From positions 1-7,392 of the forward strand of contig CAJXHQ010000151.1 in NCBI GenBank assembly GCA_913054485.1: DNA of 7,392 nt, written 5' to 3'. Origin of the DNA: an uncultured Paracoccaceae bacterium. GTDB lineage: Bacteria; Pseudomonadota; Alphaproteobacteria; Rhodobacterales; Rhodobacteraceae. The notes under the pieces were generated by a model. The model saw only the letters and a list, made by a program, of their open reading frames with translations, made no database searches and was not told the origin of the DNA. A program made the position numbers and the translations under genes. This document shows, piece by piece, positions 1-5,649 of the stretch. Each line of letters begins with the position of its first letter. Positions within the stretch are counted from its first letter, which is position 1.

Positions 1-2
1 GC

Positions 3-236
3 GGATACTTCCTTGAAAAGGTCAACGTACCCCTTGCCCCGATCATCCTTGGTATGATCCTCGGCCCGATGGCAGAACAAAGCGTTCGCCGCGCCCTGCT
101 GATCGCACGAGGCGACGCCACCGAACTGGTCACGCGTCCAATCTCCGCGGTACTGGCAATAGCAACGGCGCTTGTGATCCTGTGGCCGATTATCAAAATG
201 CTCCGGAACAGAAATTCCTCGGAGGAGACAGCATAG
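3..236 (+). CDS. Tripartite tricarboxylate transporter permease, TctA family (C-terminal part only)
   Basis: This is the 3' end of a gene that begins before the window; 77 residues are visible in an open frame from base 3 to the TAG stop. The segment carries the TctA C-terminal pattern: a PLAP-IILG-ILGP stretch, then E-x5-RRAL, a Gly-Asp, and RPIS followed by a last hydrophobic helix (about ALVILWPII) and a short charged tail. TctA is the large inner-membrane subunit of TTT transporters, which take up carboxylates with a periplasmic TctC-type binding protein and small TctB. TctA is often the last gene of a tctCBA operon, which fits its ending here with nothing related downstream. An insertion sequence begins about 57 bases after the stop. 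The family assignment is recognised by pattern; the substrate is unknown. A link to the CoA-transferase cluster beyond the insertion sequences is only a guess. Confidence 0.85.
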   Translation, partial: GYFLEKVNVPLAPIILGMILGPMAEQSVRRALLIARGDATELVTRPISAVLAIATALVILWPIIKMLRNRNSSEETA

Positions 237-293
237 CGTAAGAGCAGCCAGTAAGTGGCCGCAGTGGCTGAGTGCAGCGTTGGAAGTCGGATC

Positions 294-310
294 GGCGATG
301 TCACATTAAC
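294..310 (+). repeat. Left terminal inverted repeat of the IS6-family element
   Basis: GGCGATGTCACATTAAC pairs as an inverted repeat with bases 1095-1111, with mismatches at positions 3, 12 and 14 of 17. It lies 45 bases before the transposase ATG, a normal distance for IS6 elements. Confidence 0.75.
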
Positions 311-355
311 TCTGGGACGATTGCTGGCGACTTGATTTCTGGATAGGCAGAATGG

Positions 356-1057
356 ATGCCAATCCTTTCGATCAGCTACAAGCGCCACCGCTTCCCGCCG
401 CAAATCATTTCCCACGCCGTTTGGCTGTACGTTCGCTTCAATTTGAGCCTGCGCGAAGTTGAGGAAATGCTGCTCGAGCGCGGGATTGATGTATCGTACG
501 AAACGATCCGTCGCTGGGCCGCCAAATTCGGACCGCAGATCGCGCGGAACCTGCGGCGTCGGCAGGGGCGGCCGGGAGATGTCTGGCATCTGGACGAAGT
601 CGCCGTGAGGATTTCGAGCAAGTCATTCTGGCTGTGGCGCGCGGTTGATCAACACGGCGTTGTTCTGGAGGAAATCCTTCAGCCTAGGCGCAACAAGAGA
701 GCCGCAAAACGGTTGTTGTTTAGGTTAATGAAACGCCTTGGTTTCGTCCCCAAACGGATCATAACAGACAAGCTCCGCTCCTACGGTGCAGCCAAGCGCG
801 AGGTTGCACCGGGCCTGGATCACTGGTCGCACAAGGGTTTGAACAATCGTGCTGAAAACAGCCACCTGCCGTTTCGAAAGCGGGAGCGAACAATGCAGGG
901 GTTCCGAACACCGGGTGGGTTACAGAGATTTGTTTCTGTACACTCATCAACCCGAAATTGCTTCTCTGTTCCAGCCCGCCGCCGTACAGCCATGACCAGT
1001 AGATACCACCATCTGGAAGTATTCGATGCTTGGAAGGCGGCCACAAACATCGCCTGA
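356..1057 (+). CDS. IS6-family DDE transposase
   Basis: The 233-residue protein matches the usual 230-240 aa of IS6-family transposases and appears intact. An N-terminal helix-turn-helix region (about residues 14-55) includes LREVEEMLLERGIDVSYETI and a following RRW, the family's DNA-binding segment. The catalytic domain shows D80 in WHLDEV, D138 in ITDKLRSYG and E167 in LNNRAENSH, which are the DDE triad in family context. The C-terminal part keeps MQGFRTPGGLQRFVSVH and ends in the typical DAWKAAT motif. These enzymes carry out replicative transposition that yields cointegrates. No strong Shine-Dalgarno sequence precedes the ATG; an overlapping out-of-frame ATG lies four bases upstream. Nothing in the coding sequence suggests inactivation. 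IS6 elements often bring outward promoters and adjacent deletions, consistent with the truncated IS5 gene next to it. Confidence 0.92.
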   Translation: MPILSISYKRHRFPPQIISHAVWLYVRFNLSLREVEEMLLERGIDVSYETIRRWAAKFGPQIARNLRRRQGRPGDVWHLDEVAVRISSKSFWLWRAVDQHGVVLEEILQPRRNKRAAKRLLFRLMKRLGFVPKRIITDKLRSYGAAKREVAPGLDHWSHKGLNNRAENSHLPFRKRERTMQGFRTPGGLQRFVSVHSSTRNCFSVPARRRTAMTSRYHHLEVFDAWKAATNIA

Positions 1058-1094
1058 AATGTCAGACAATCGGGTTTCTTTTTGTCACTTCGGT

Positions 1095-1111
1095 GTTTAC
1101 GTGACATCACC
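1095..1111 (-). repeat. Right terminal inverted repeat of the IS6-family element
   Basis: Read on the minus strand this is GGTGATGTCACGTAAAC, matching the left repeat at 294-310 in 14 of 17 bases. It starts 37 bases after the transposase stop codon, and sequence directly beyond it belongs to a truncated IS5-type transposase. Confidence 0.75.
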
Positions 1112-1112
1112 C

Positions 1113-1331
1113 TTGCAAGCTTCGAAATACCTCGGCCGCGCAATCTGGCGAAACTGGAGCGGATACCACCGACGAAGCCGTGCCGAAACGAAGATGCACT
1201 GTATGAAACTGCTGGGACAGCGCCTCATGGCACGAGACTTTGACCGGCAGGTCGCGGAGGTCCAGATCCGCGTCGCCGTCATGAACGGTTATACCGCGCT
1301 TGGCATCCTTGTCACAGAAGTCGTTGGATGA
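1113..1331 (+). pseudogene. IS5-family transposase, 5'-truncated remnant
   Basis: The open frame covers about 72 C-terminal residues of a transposase that would normally exceed 250-300 aa. It contains GYHRRSRAETKMHCMKLLGQ, which fits the Y-(2)-R-(3)-E-(6)-K signature of IS4/IS5 transposases exactly (Tyr at 1164, Arg at 1173, catalytic Glu at 1185, Lys at 1206). It continues with LMARDFDRQVAE and NGYTALGI, the C-terminal pattern of IS5-type transposases I know from Rhodobacterales. The same frame runs back into the IS6 right end, but that part is not homologous. With the N-terminus and the two catalytic aspartates gone, it cannot encode an active transposase. The flanking IS6 element most likely caused the truncation. 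Confidence 0.8.
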
Positions 1332-1367
1332 ATCCGTCAGGGGAAAGGGGAGCCTCAGGCATCAGAG

Positions 1368-1385
1368 GTTTTGTGCAACAGATTC
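1368..1385 (-). repeat. Putative terminal inverted repeat of the IS5 remnant
   Basis: On the minus strand this reads GAATCTGTTGCACAAAAC, similar in style to IS5-family ends (a TGTTGCA core followed by A-rich bases). It lies 37 bases after the transposase remnant stop. No left-end partner exists in the window, so the call rests on resemblance only. Confidence 0.4.
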
Positions 1386-1421
1386 GTTGAACTGGCAAAA
1401 AGCGCTTCCTTGCTGTCAGTG

Positions 1422-2417
1422 TCAGCTGCTGGCACGGTGAATGAGACGGGGGGCTTTTGACACAACAAGCGTCTCCCGCCCGCTGGCGCCGGCCGGAGTC
1501 ATCAGCTGTTCAATGGCAACCCGCCCCAGCTCATAGAGCGGCATTTCGACGGTGGTCAAAGGCACGAAAACAAAATCTGCCATTGGGATGTCGTGGATCG
1601 CAACAATGGCGCAATCCTCGGGAATGCGCCGGCCCAAGTCCCGCGCGGCGGCCATAGCCCCTAATGCAGACACAACATTGCAGCAAAGGATGGCAGAAAT
1701 GTCAGGCTGCATTTTTAGCAGCTCTTCCATTGCTCGGCGCCCGTCTTCGATCGTGGGCAGGCTGTAGCGGACCAGGCTGTCATTGCAGGGCAAACCGGCC
1801 TCTGATAGGGCGGCGCGCCAGCCTTCGATACGGTTTTCAGTGAAACTGAGCCCCTCTGCTGTTGCCAGGCACCCTATGGCCTTATGCTGCCGGTCTATCA
1901 GATGCCGCGTGCCAAGCCGGGCGGCTTCTTTGTCGGGCAGAACGACAGCAGGCATACCGTCGCCAAGTTCCGCCTGCAGCAGAACTGTTGGCACATTCTC
2001 GCGGGCCGCGCGGGCAAGGACCTGGTCCGAGAGGCTCTGGTCCGCTTGCAGAACCAGCCCGTCTATGCCGCGGCCGCTGACCAGTTCCATCAGCCGGGCG
2101 GTGCCTTCGTCGCCTCCGGAAGCGTCGCTGATCAGGATGGCTTTGCCTGCTGCTGCCGCTGCAGCATTTGCGCCCTTAGTGATCTCACCGTAGACCGGAT
2201 TGGTGACGTCATGCACGACCAAGGCAATCAAACCGGTTTCGGTTGAACGCAGGGAGCGGGCCGCGCGATTCGCAGTATAGCCGCTTTCCCGGACGATCTC
2301 CTGAACCCGTTCCAGGGTCTCTTTGGAGATCCGCAGCGTCTTATCCTTGTTCACAACGCGGGAGACGACAGCAGGGGAAACCCCAGCAAGTTTGGCGATT
2401 TCGGCAAGTGTTGGCAC
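1422..2417 (-). CDS. LacI-family transcriptional regulator
   Basis: This 331-aa protein has standard LacI/GalR architecture and length. The N-terminal helix-turn-helix covers about residues 4-23 (LAEIAKLAGVSPAVVSRVVN), followed by RISKETLERVQEIVRESGY and a hinge helix NRAARSLRS (about 50-58). Residues 59-331 form the periplasmic-binding-protein-like effector domain, starting LIALVVHDVTNPVYGEI and including GIDGLVLQ and AIVAIHDIPMADFV. The start is a GTG because it gives the canonical N-terminus and has AAGGAG six bases upstream; the frame stays open another 119 codons upstream, but that stretch has no LacI character and overlaps the divergent gene. It is transcribed away from the CoA-transferase cluster, with two CG-centred palindromes between them, so it is probably that cluster's repressor. 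The inducer is unknown: LacI proteins usually bind sugars, but a CoA-pathway acid or related compound is possible. Confidence 0.93.
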   Translation of the reverse strand: MPTLAEIAKLAGVSPAVVSRVVNKDKTLRISKETLERVQEIVRESGYTANRAARSLRSTETGLIALVVHDVTNPVYGEITKGANAAAAAAGKAILISDASGGDEGTARLMELVSGRGIDGLVLQADQSLSDQVLARAARENVPTVLLQAELGDGMPAVVLPDKEAARLGTRHLIDRQHKAIGCLATAEGLSFTENRIEGWRAALSEAGLPCNDSLVRYSLPTIEDGRRAMEELLKMQPDISAILCCNVVSALGAMAAARDLGRRIPEDCAIVAIHDIPMADFVFVPLTTVEMPLYELGRVAIEQLMTPAGASGRETLVVSKAPRLIHRASS

Positions 2418-2423
2418 GCGGAA

Positions 2424-2429
2424 CTCCTT
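2424..2429 (-). promoter_or_regulatory. Ribosome binding site that fixes the GTG start of the LacI-family gene
   Basis: The minus strand reads AAAAAGGAGTTCCGCGTG: a strong AAGGAG with six bases before the GTG. This decides the start against a long in-frame upstream extension. Confidence 0.8.
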
Positions 2430-2458
2430 TTTCTGATCAACACCAGATGCAAAGCCTC

Positions 2459-2488
2459 TTGACAAGGCGGGTTCGGATGAACAGGAAT
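2459..2488 (+). promoter_or_regulatory. Candidate sigma-70 promoter of the CoA-transferase cluster
   Basis: A perfect TTGACA -35 box lies at 2459-2464. The best -10 candidate at a permitted distance (18 bases) is AGGAAT at 2483-2488, which matches TATAAT in only three of six positions. The predicted start near 2495 falls inside the first operator-like palindrome, so repressor bound there would block initiation. The -35 is convincing; the -10 is weak. Confidence 0.5.
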
Positions 2489-2505
2489 GGTAAAACGAAT
2501 TACCA
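2488..2505 (+). promoter_or_regulatory. LacI-type operator-like palindrome, copy 1
   Basis: TGGTAAAACGAATTACCA is an 18-base even palindrome with TGGTAA/TTACCA arms and a central CG, the usual form of LacI/GalR-family operators. It overlaps the end of the candidate promoter. The same core recurs exactly 21 bases downstream. The link to the adjacent LacI-family gene is inferred from position and shape. Confidence 0.7.
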
Positions 2506-2508
2506 AGC

Positions 2509-2526
2509 TGGTAAGACGAATTATCG
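2509..2526 (+). promoter_or_regulatory. LacI-type operator-like palindrome, copy 2
   Basis: TGGTAAGACGAATTATCG repeats copy 1 with four changes in 18 bases and keeps the central CG and the left arm; the right arm is degenerate, suggesting a weaker site. The 21-base period puts both sites on the same DNA face (two helical turns). It ends 33 bases before the CoA-transferase ATG. Confidence 0.6.
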
Positions 2527-2559
2527 CCCGGAATGGGCGGCGCAAGAAAAGGAAAGCTG

Positions 2560-3747
2560 ATGCAGCAGAGCAAGGGCGCGCTGGAAGGTGTACGGATCCT
2601 CGACTTTACCCAGATGATGCTAGGGCCGCTCTGCACCCAGACGCTGGCGGACATGGGGGCTGATGTTCTGAAGGTCGAGCGTCCGGGCAAGGGGGAGTGG
2701 ATGCGCTCCATGCCGATGATCGGCGAGTTTGTCGGCGGCGACAGCGCGGCCTTCCTGTCGTTCAACCGGAACAAGCGTTCCGTTGCGGTGGATCTGAAAA
2801 GCCCGGAAGGCCGTCAGGCGCTGCTGGATCTGGCGAAAGACTGCGATGTTGTGGCCGAGAATTTCCGCTCAGGCGTTATGGAGCGGCTGGGGCTGGGCTA
2901 TGAGGACTTCAAGGCCGCCAATCCCAGGATCATCTACGCTTCGGGGTCCGGCTGGGGCGCGGGCAGCTACATGGCGGAGAAGGGCATGCCGGGGCAGGAT
3001 CTGCTAATCCAGGCCATGTCCGGGGTGATGTTCAACACCGGCCGCCGTGATGATCCGCCCACTGCCTGCGGCACTCCGGTTGCCGATTTTGCCGCCTCGC
3101 AGGCTCTGGCAATTGGCATTCTTGGTGCGCTGATTGCACGGGACAAGCACGGCATTGGGCAGAAGGTAGAGACCAATCTCTACTCAGCAACGCTGAACCT
3201 GATGGGGCAGGAGAATTTTGCGGTTCTCAACCAGGGGATCACGCTGGAACGCTCGGAAGCTGGTGTTGCCTCCTGCTGGAATGACGCGCCTTACGGGTCG
3301 CATCCCACGTCTGACGGCTGGGTGGCCATTGCGATGTGCCCGCTGGCGAAACTTGCGGAAATCCTGGGCGATCCGGGTCTTGCGGAAATGGACCCTTGGA
3401 ACGAACGCGACGCCACCAAGCTGCGCATTGACGAAAGCACGAAACAGAAGACCACAGCCGAGCTGATGGAGATCCTGGAAGCAGCCGATGTCTGGGCCGC
3501 GCCGATCCGCAGCTCGAAAGAGGCAATGGATGAGTTGGTCAATCTGGAATCGCCGCGCCTTGTGACCATGGAGCATCCGAAAGCCGGAGAGATCAAGGCC
3601 ATCGCCAACCCGATCACCATGAGCGGCACCCCGGTTGGCTTGCGCCGCGTGCCGCCGCAGGTGGGTGAGCATACCGATGATGTCATCTGCGAGCTTCTGG
3701 GCGAAGAGCGCCTGCAGGAATTGCGCGACGCGGGGGCCTTAGGATGA
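2560..3747 (+). CDS. CaiB/BaiF (family III) CoA-transferase
   Basis: The 395-aa protein has the usual length and pattern of family III CoA-transferases, which move CoA from one acyl-CoA to a free acid through an aspartyl mixed anhydride. The N-terminus has the family signature GVRILDFTQMMLGPLCTQTLADMGADVLKVERPG (about residues 10-43), then FLSFNRNKRSVAVDLKSPEG and the DVVAENFRSGVMERLGLGYE block. The likely catalytic aspartate is D147 in MPGQDLLIQAMSG. Residues 195-206 (DKHGIGQKVETN) and the late GEHTDDVICELLG segment are also typical. The ATG was chosen because AAAAGGAA lies six bases before it; an in-frame ATG nine codons earlier has no such site. It is the first gene of the operon, and its stop overlaps the next start in ATGA. 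The acid it activates is unknown: carnitine-like, dicarboxylic or bile-acid-like substrates all occur in the family. Confidence 0.93.
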   Translation: MQQSKGALEGVRILDFTQMMLGPLCTQTLADMGADVLKVERPGKGEWMRSMPMIGEFVGGDSAAFLSFNRNKRSVAVDLKSPEGRQALLDLAKDCDVVAENFRSGVMERLGLGYEDFKAANPRIIYASGSGWGAGSYMAEKGMPGQDLLIQAMSGVMFNTGRRDDPPTACGTPVADFAASQALAIGILGALIARDKHGIGQKVETNLYSATLNLMGQENFAVLNQGITLERSEAGVASCWNDAPYGSHPTSDGWVAIAMCPLAKLAEILGDPGLAEMDPWNERDATKLRIDESTKQKTTAELMEILEAADVWAAPIRSSKEAMDELVNLESPRLVTMEHPKAGEIKAIANPITMSGTPVGLRRVPPQVGEHTDDVICELLGEERLQELRDAGALG

Positions 3748-4538
3748 GCGACCAGCGGCTGCACCCCAATCTGGCGCTTGAGAGCCATGGCCCGGTTGAG
3801 GTTCTCCGGGTGGACCGGGAAGAGGCGCTTGGCGCGCTGAATTTCGAGATCCAGGAGGCCTTGGGCGACTATGCGGCGGCGCTGCCGTCCCGCAAGGATG
3901 AGGTCCGGGTCGTGATCCTGACCGGAACCGGCCGCGGGTTTGTCGCGGGCGCGGATATTGGTGGTTACCACGGGGCCGGACAGACCGTTTTTGATGACTT
4001 CCAGCGCCGCTCGCGTCAGACCTTTGATGCCATCGCCAATGCGCCGCAGGCCACGATCTGCGCGGTGAACGGCTATGCGCTTGGCGGCGGGTTTGAACTG
4101 GCCATGTGCTGCGACTTCATTCTGGTCAATGAAAAGACAAAACTGGGCCTGCCGGAGATCAAACTGGGCCTGCTGCCGGGCGGCGGCGGCACCCAGCGTC
4201 TGCCGCGGCTTGTTGGGCCTATGCGGGCAAAGGAAATCCTGATGACCGGGCGGATGATCACCGCGGCCGAGGCGGTGGCATATGGCGCCGCCCTTGAGGC
4301 CTGCGCGCCGGATGTGCTGATGCCGCGCGCGATGGAATTTGCGCAGCAGCTGGCAGCTCAGGCGCCGGTCGCTTTGCGTGAAGCAAAACGCGTGGTTGAA
4401 GATGGGCTTGATACCGCGCTTTCTGCGGGTCTGACTATGGAACAACGCGTCTTGGGTTCGCTGTTTGCGACGGACGACGGAAAAGAAGGCATCGCGGCCT
4501 TCATGGAAAAACGCGACCCTGACTTCAAAGGGCGCTGA
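3744..4538 (+). CDS. Enoyl-CoA hydratase/isomerase family protein (crotonase fold)
   Basis: This 264-aa protein has the normal crotonase length. The oxyanion-hole segments are GRGFVAGADIGGY (about residues 63-75) and NGYALGGGFELAMCCDF (109-125). Both glutamates of true hydratases are present with the correct 20-residue spacing: E118 in GGGFELAM and E138 in LPEIKLGLLPGGGGTQRLPR, matching E144 and E164 of rat mitochondrial crotonase. This favours syn-hydration of a trans-2-enoyl-CoA (or the reverse) over isomerase-only or decarboxylase activity. The C-terminus ends in KEGIAAFMEKRDPDFKGR, the usual crotonase tail. Translation is coupled to the CoA-transferase through a 4-base ATGA overlap, so it probably acts on the CoA ester that enzyme makes. 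The exact substrate is not predictable; a crotonobetainyl-CoA hydratase-like role is one option only. Confidence 0.93.
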   Translation: MSDQRLHPNLALESHGPVEVLRVDREEALGALNFEIQEALGDYAAALPSRKDEVRVVILTGTGRGFVAGADIGGYHGAGQTVFDDFQRRSRQTFDAIANAPQATICAVNGYALGGGFELAMCCDFILVNEKTKLGLPEIKLGLLPGGGGTQRLPRLVGPMRAKEILMTGRMITAAEAVAYGAALEACAPDVLMPRAMEFAQQLAAQAPVALREAKRVVEDGLDTALSAGLTMEQRVLGSLFATDDGKEGIAAFMEKRDPDFKGR

Positions 4539-4551
4539 GGAGAAATACAAT

Positions 4552-5649
4552 ATGAGCAAATCGGTTATCAGCTATCAATCCGGTCCGTTCGCAACCGTGT
4601 CGATGGGCCTGCCCGGCGACCATGAGGGCAAGACAGCCACCCGCGTGTATTTTGTGCGCGGGACCGAGAAGCTGGCGTTGATCGACAGCGGCCTATTGGG
4701 CGGCCTGCCCGCACTTGAGCAGGCCTTTGAGGATTTGAATATCCCCCGCAGCAGCCTGGACCTGCTGCTCTTGACCCATGAACACATGGATCACGTGGGC
4801 AACAACGGCTGGCTGAAGGCAGAGACCGGCTGCACGATCCTCGGCCATGAAGGGCGCGCAGACCGGGTGGCCGACAATATGCTGAACGCCAAGGCCATCG
4901 TGCATGCCTTCCCGGAAGGAGAGCACTTTGACCTGAATGCCGAATACCTCGACTGGATGGGACCGGAGGAAGGCCCGATCGAGGAATTCATCAAGGATGG
5001 CGACGTCATCGATCTGGGCGGCGGCGTCGAGCTGGAAGTCGTCGAGGTTCTGGGCCATTCGATGGGCGAAGTCGGTTTTTTCGAGCGTTCGACAAAGACC
5101 CTGATCATTGCTGATCCGCTGCTGCCGCCCTTCAACCCGGTTCTCTATCTTTATGAGGATCCGAATGTGATGCGCGCCACTTTCGACAAGATCGAAGCCT
5201 TCTTGGCCGAGCGCGATGTGCAGGCCGTGCTGTTTGCCCATGATGATGTGAAAACCGCTGCCGAAACCCAGGAGCTGGTCGACGATTGCCGTGCCCGCGT
5301 GGCCAAGGTTGAGGCCTCGATGGTCACACATATGAAGGCCAATCCGGGCATCTCCTTCGGCGATCTGCGCGACAAGTGCTGCGACGATCAGGACATGGTC
5401 CGCGAATGGCGCGCGCTGGTCTCCATTGACGCCAGCCTGAAGGATTTTGTGGCCAAGGGCATGGCAGAGCAGCGTGACGGCGGGTGGCACTATGTCGGCT
5501 GTTCTGCCTCACCGCGCGGTGCTGGGATCCGGCACCATGGGAGGGCAGATTGCTCTCTCGCTGGCTCTTGGCGGGGCAGACGTCACCCTATGGGGGCGGC
5601 GCGAAGAAACTCTGGTCCCGGCGCTGGAGCGCTGCGCGGCGGGGTTTGA
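4552..5649 (+). CDS. Metallo-beta-lactamase-fold hydrolase with an out-of-frame C-terminal tail
   Basis: The zinc-binding motifs of the superfamily are visible: HEHMDH at residues 76-81, H169 in VLGHSMGEVGFF, D188 in IIADPLLPP, and H230 in VLFAHDD. An N-terminal strand region (TRVYFVRGTEKLALIDSG) and a C-terminal helical part (about 240-315) complete a glyoxalase-II/RNase-Z-like hydrolase that could cleave a thioester or lactone. The ATG follows GAGGAG nine bases upstream and 13 bases after the crotonase stop. Homology appears to end near residue 315 (GWHYVG, about base 5500). The last 50 residues or so are Gly/Arg/Ala-rich and are simply an alternative reading of the dehydrogenase gene that starts at 5492. 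The normal stop has therefore probably been lost, by a small indel or point change near 5490-5500, or a sequencing error. The fold is certain; the role is inferred from context. Confidence 0.88.
   Translation: MSKSVISYQSGPFATVSMGLPGDHEGKTATRVYFVRGTEKLALIDSGLLGGLPALEQAFEDLNIPRSSLDLLLLTHEHMDHVGNNGWLKAETGCTILGHEGRADRVADNMLNAKAIVHAFPEGEHFDLNAEYLDWMGPEEGPIEEFIKDGDVIDLGGGVELEVVEVLGHSMGEVGFFERSTKTLIIADPLLPPFNPVLYLYEDPNVMRATFDKIEAFLAERDVQAVLFAHDDVKTAAETQELVDDCRARVAKVEASMVTHMKANPGISFGDLRDKCCDDQDMVREWRALVSIDASLKDFVAKGMAEQRDGGWHYVGCSASPRGAGIRHHGRADCSLAGSWRGRRHPMGAARRNSGPGAGALRGGV

Larger units (their letters stand above)
294..1111 (+). mobile_element. IS6-family insertion sequence, about 818 bp
   Basis: The element is delimited by imperfect 17-bp terminal inverted repeats, GGCGATGTCACATTAAC on the left and the complement of GGTGATGTCACGTAAAC on the right (14 of 17 match). 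These fit the general IS6-family end pattern (GG, then TGT, a C and a run of A). They enclose one transposase gene, and the size of about 0.8 kb is normal for the family. The eight bases outside the left end (GTCGGATC) and the right end (CTTGCAAG) do not match, so the expected 8-bp target duplication is absent. That suggests deletion or recombination after arrival, or replicative cointegrate formation. The right end directly abuts an IS5-family remnant. The boundaries were set by eye from the repeats and could be off by a base or two. Confidence 0.8.
1112..1385 (+). mobile_element. Remnant of an IS5-family insertion sequence (right end only)
   Basis: Only the 3' portion of an IS5-family element survives: the last part of its transposase and, beyond the stop, a short tail ending in GTTTTGTGCAACAGATTC (1368-1385). 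The complement of that tail begins GAATCTGTTGCACAAAAC, resembling IS5-family terminal repeats. The left end and most of the transposase are missing, cut exactly at the IS6 right end. The outer boundary is uncertain because no partner repeat is present for comparison. Confidence 0.6.

Noticed and set aside
245..270. Hairpin CAGCCA/TGGCTG after the TctA gene as a terminator
   Set aside because: The stem is only six pairs with a 14-base loop and no T-run follows, so a terminator call is not justified.
1395..1413. Hairpin just downstream of the LacI-family gene stop (minus strand) as a terminator
   Set aside because: About seven pairs including two G-T wobbles, and no T tract after the stem; too weak to call.
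2418..2774. In-frame 119-codon N-terminal extension of the LacI-family gene (start at 2774)
   Set aside because: It lacks LacI similarity, runs antisense through the operators and the CoA-transferase start, and the GTG at 2417 has a perfect Shine-Dalgarno and the canonical N-terminus.
4465..4551. Upstream in-frame start for the hydrolase, overlapping the hydratase end
   Set aside because: The added 29 residues are hydratase codons read out of frame; the ATG at 4552 has GAGGAG upstream and gives a normal N-terminus.
3291..4559. Long minus-strand open frame (422 codons) opposite the CoA-transferase and hydratase
   Set aside because: Shadow of two well-supported plus-strand genes; composition is His/Arg/Gln-rich without domain motifs.
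4693..5490. Minus-strand open frame (265 codons) opposite the hydrolase
   Set aside because: Antisense to the zinc-binding motif region of a clear metallo-beta-lactamase-fold gene; no independent motifs or ribosome binding site seen.
5447..5491. TTG start giving the dehydrogenase 15 extra residues
   Set aside because: The extra residues overlap conserved hydrolase sequence and do not belong to the Rossmann fold; the ATG at 5492 fits better.
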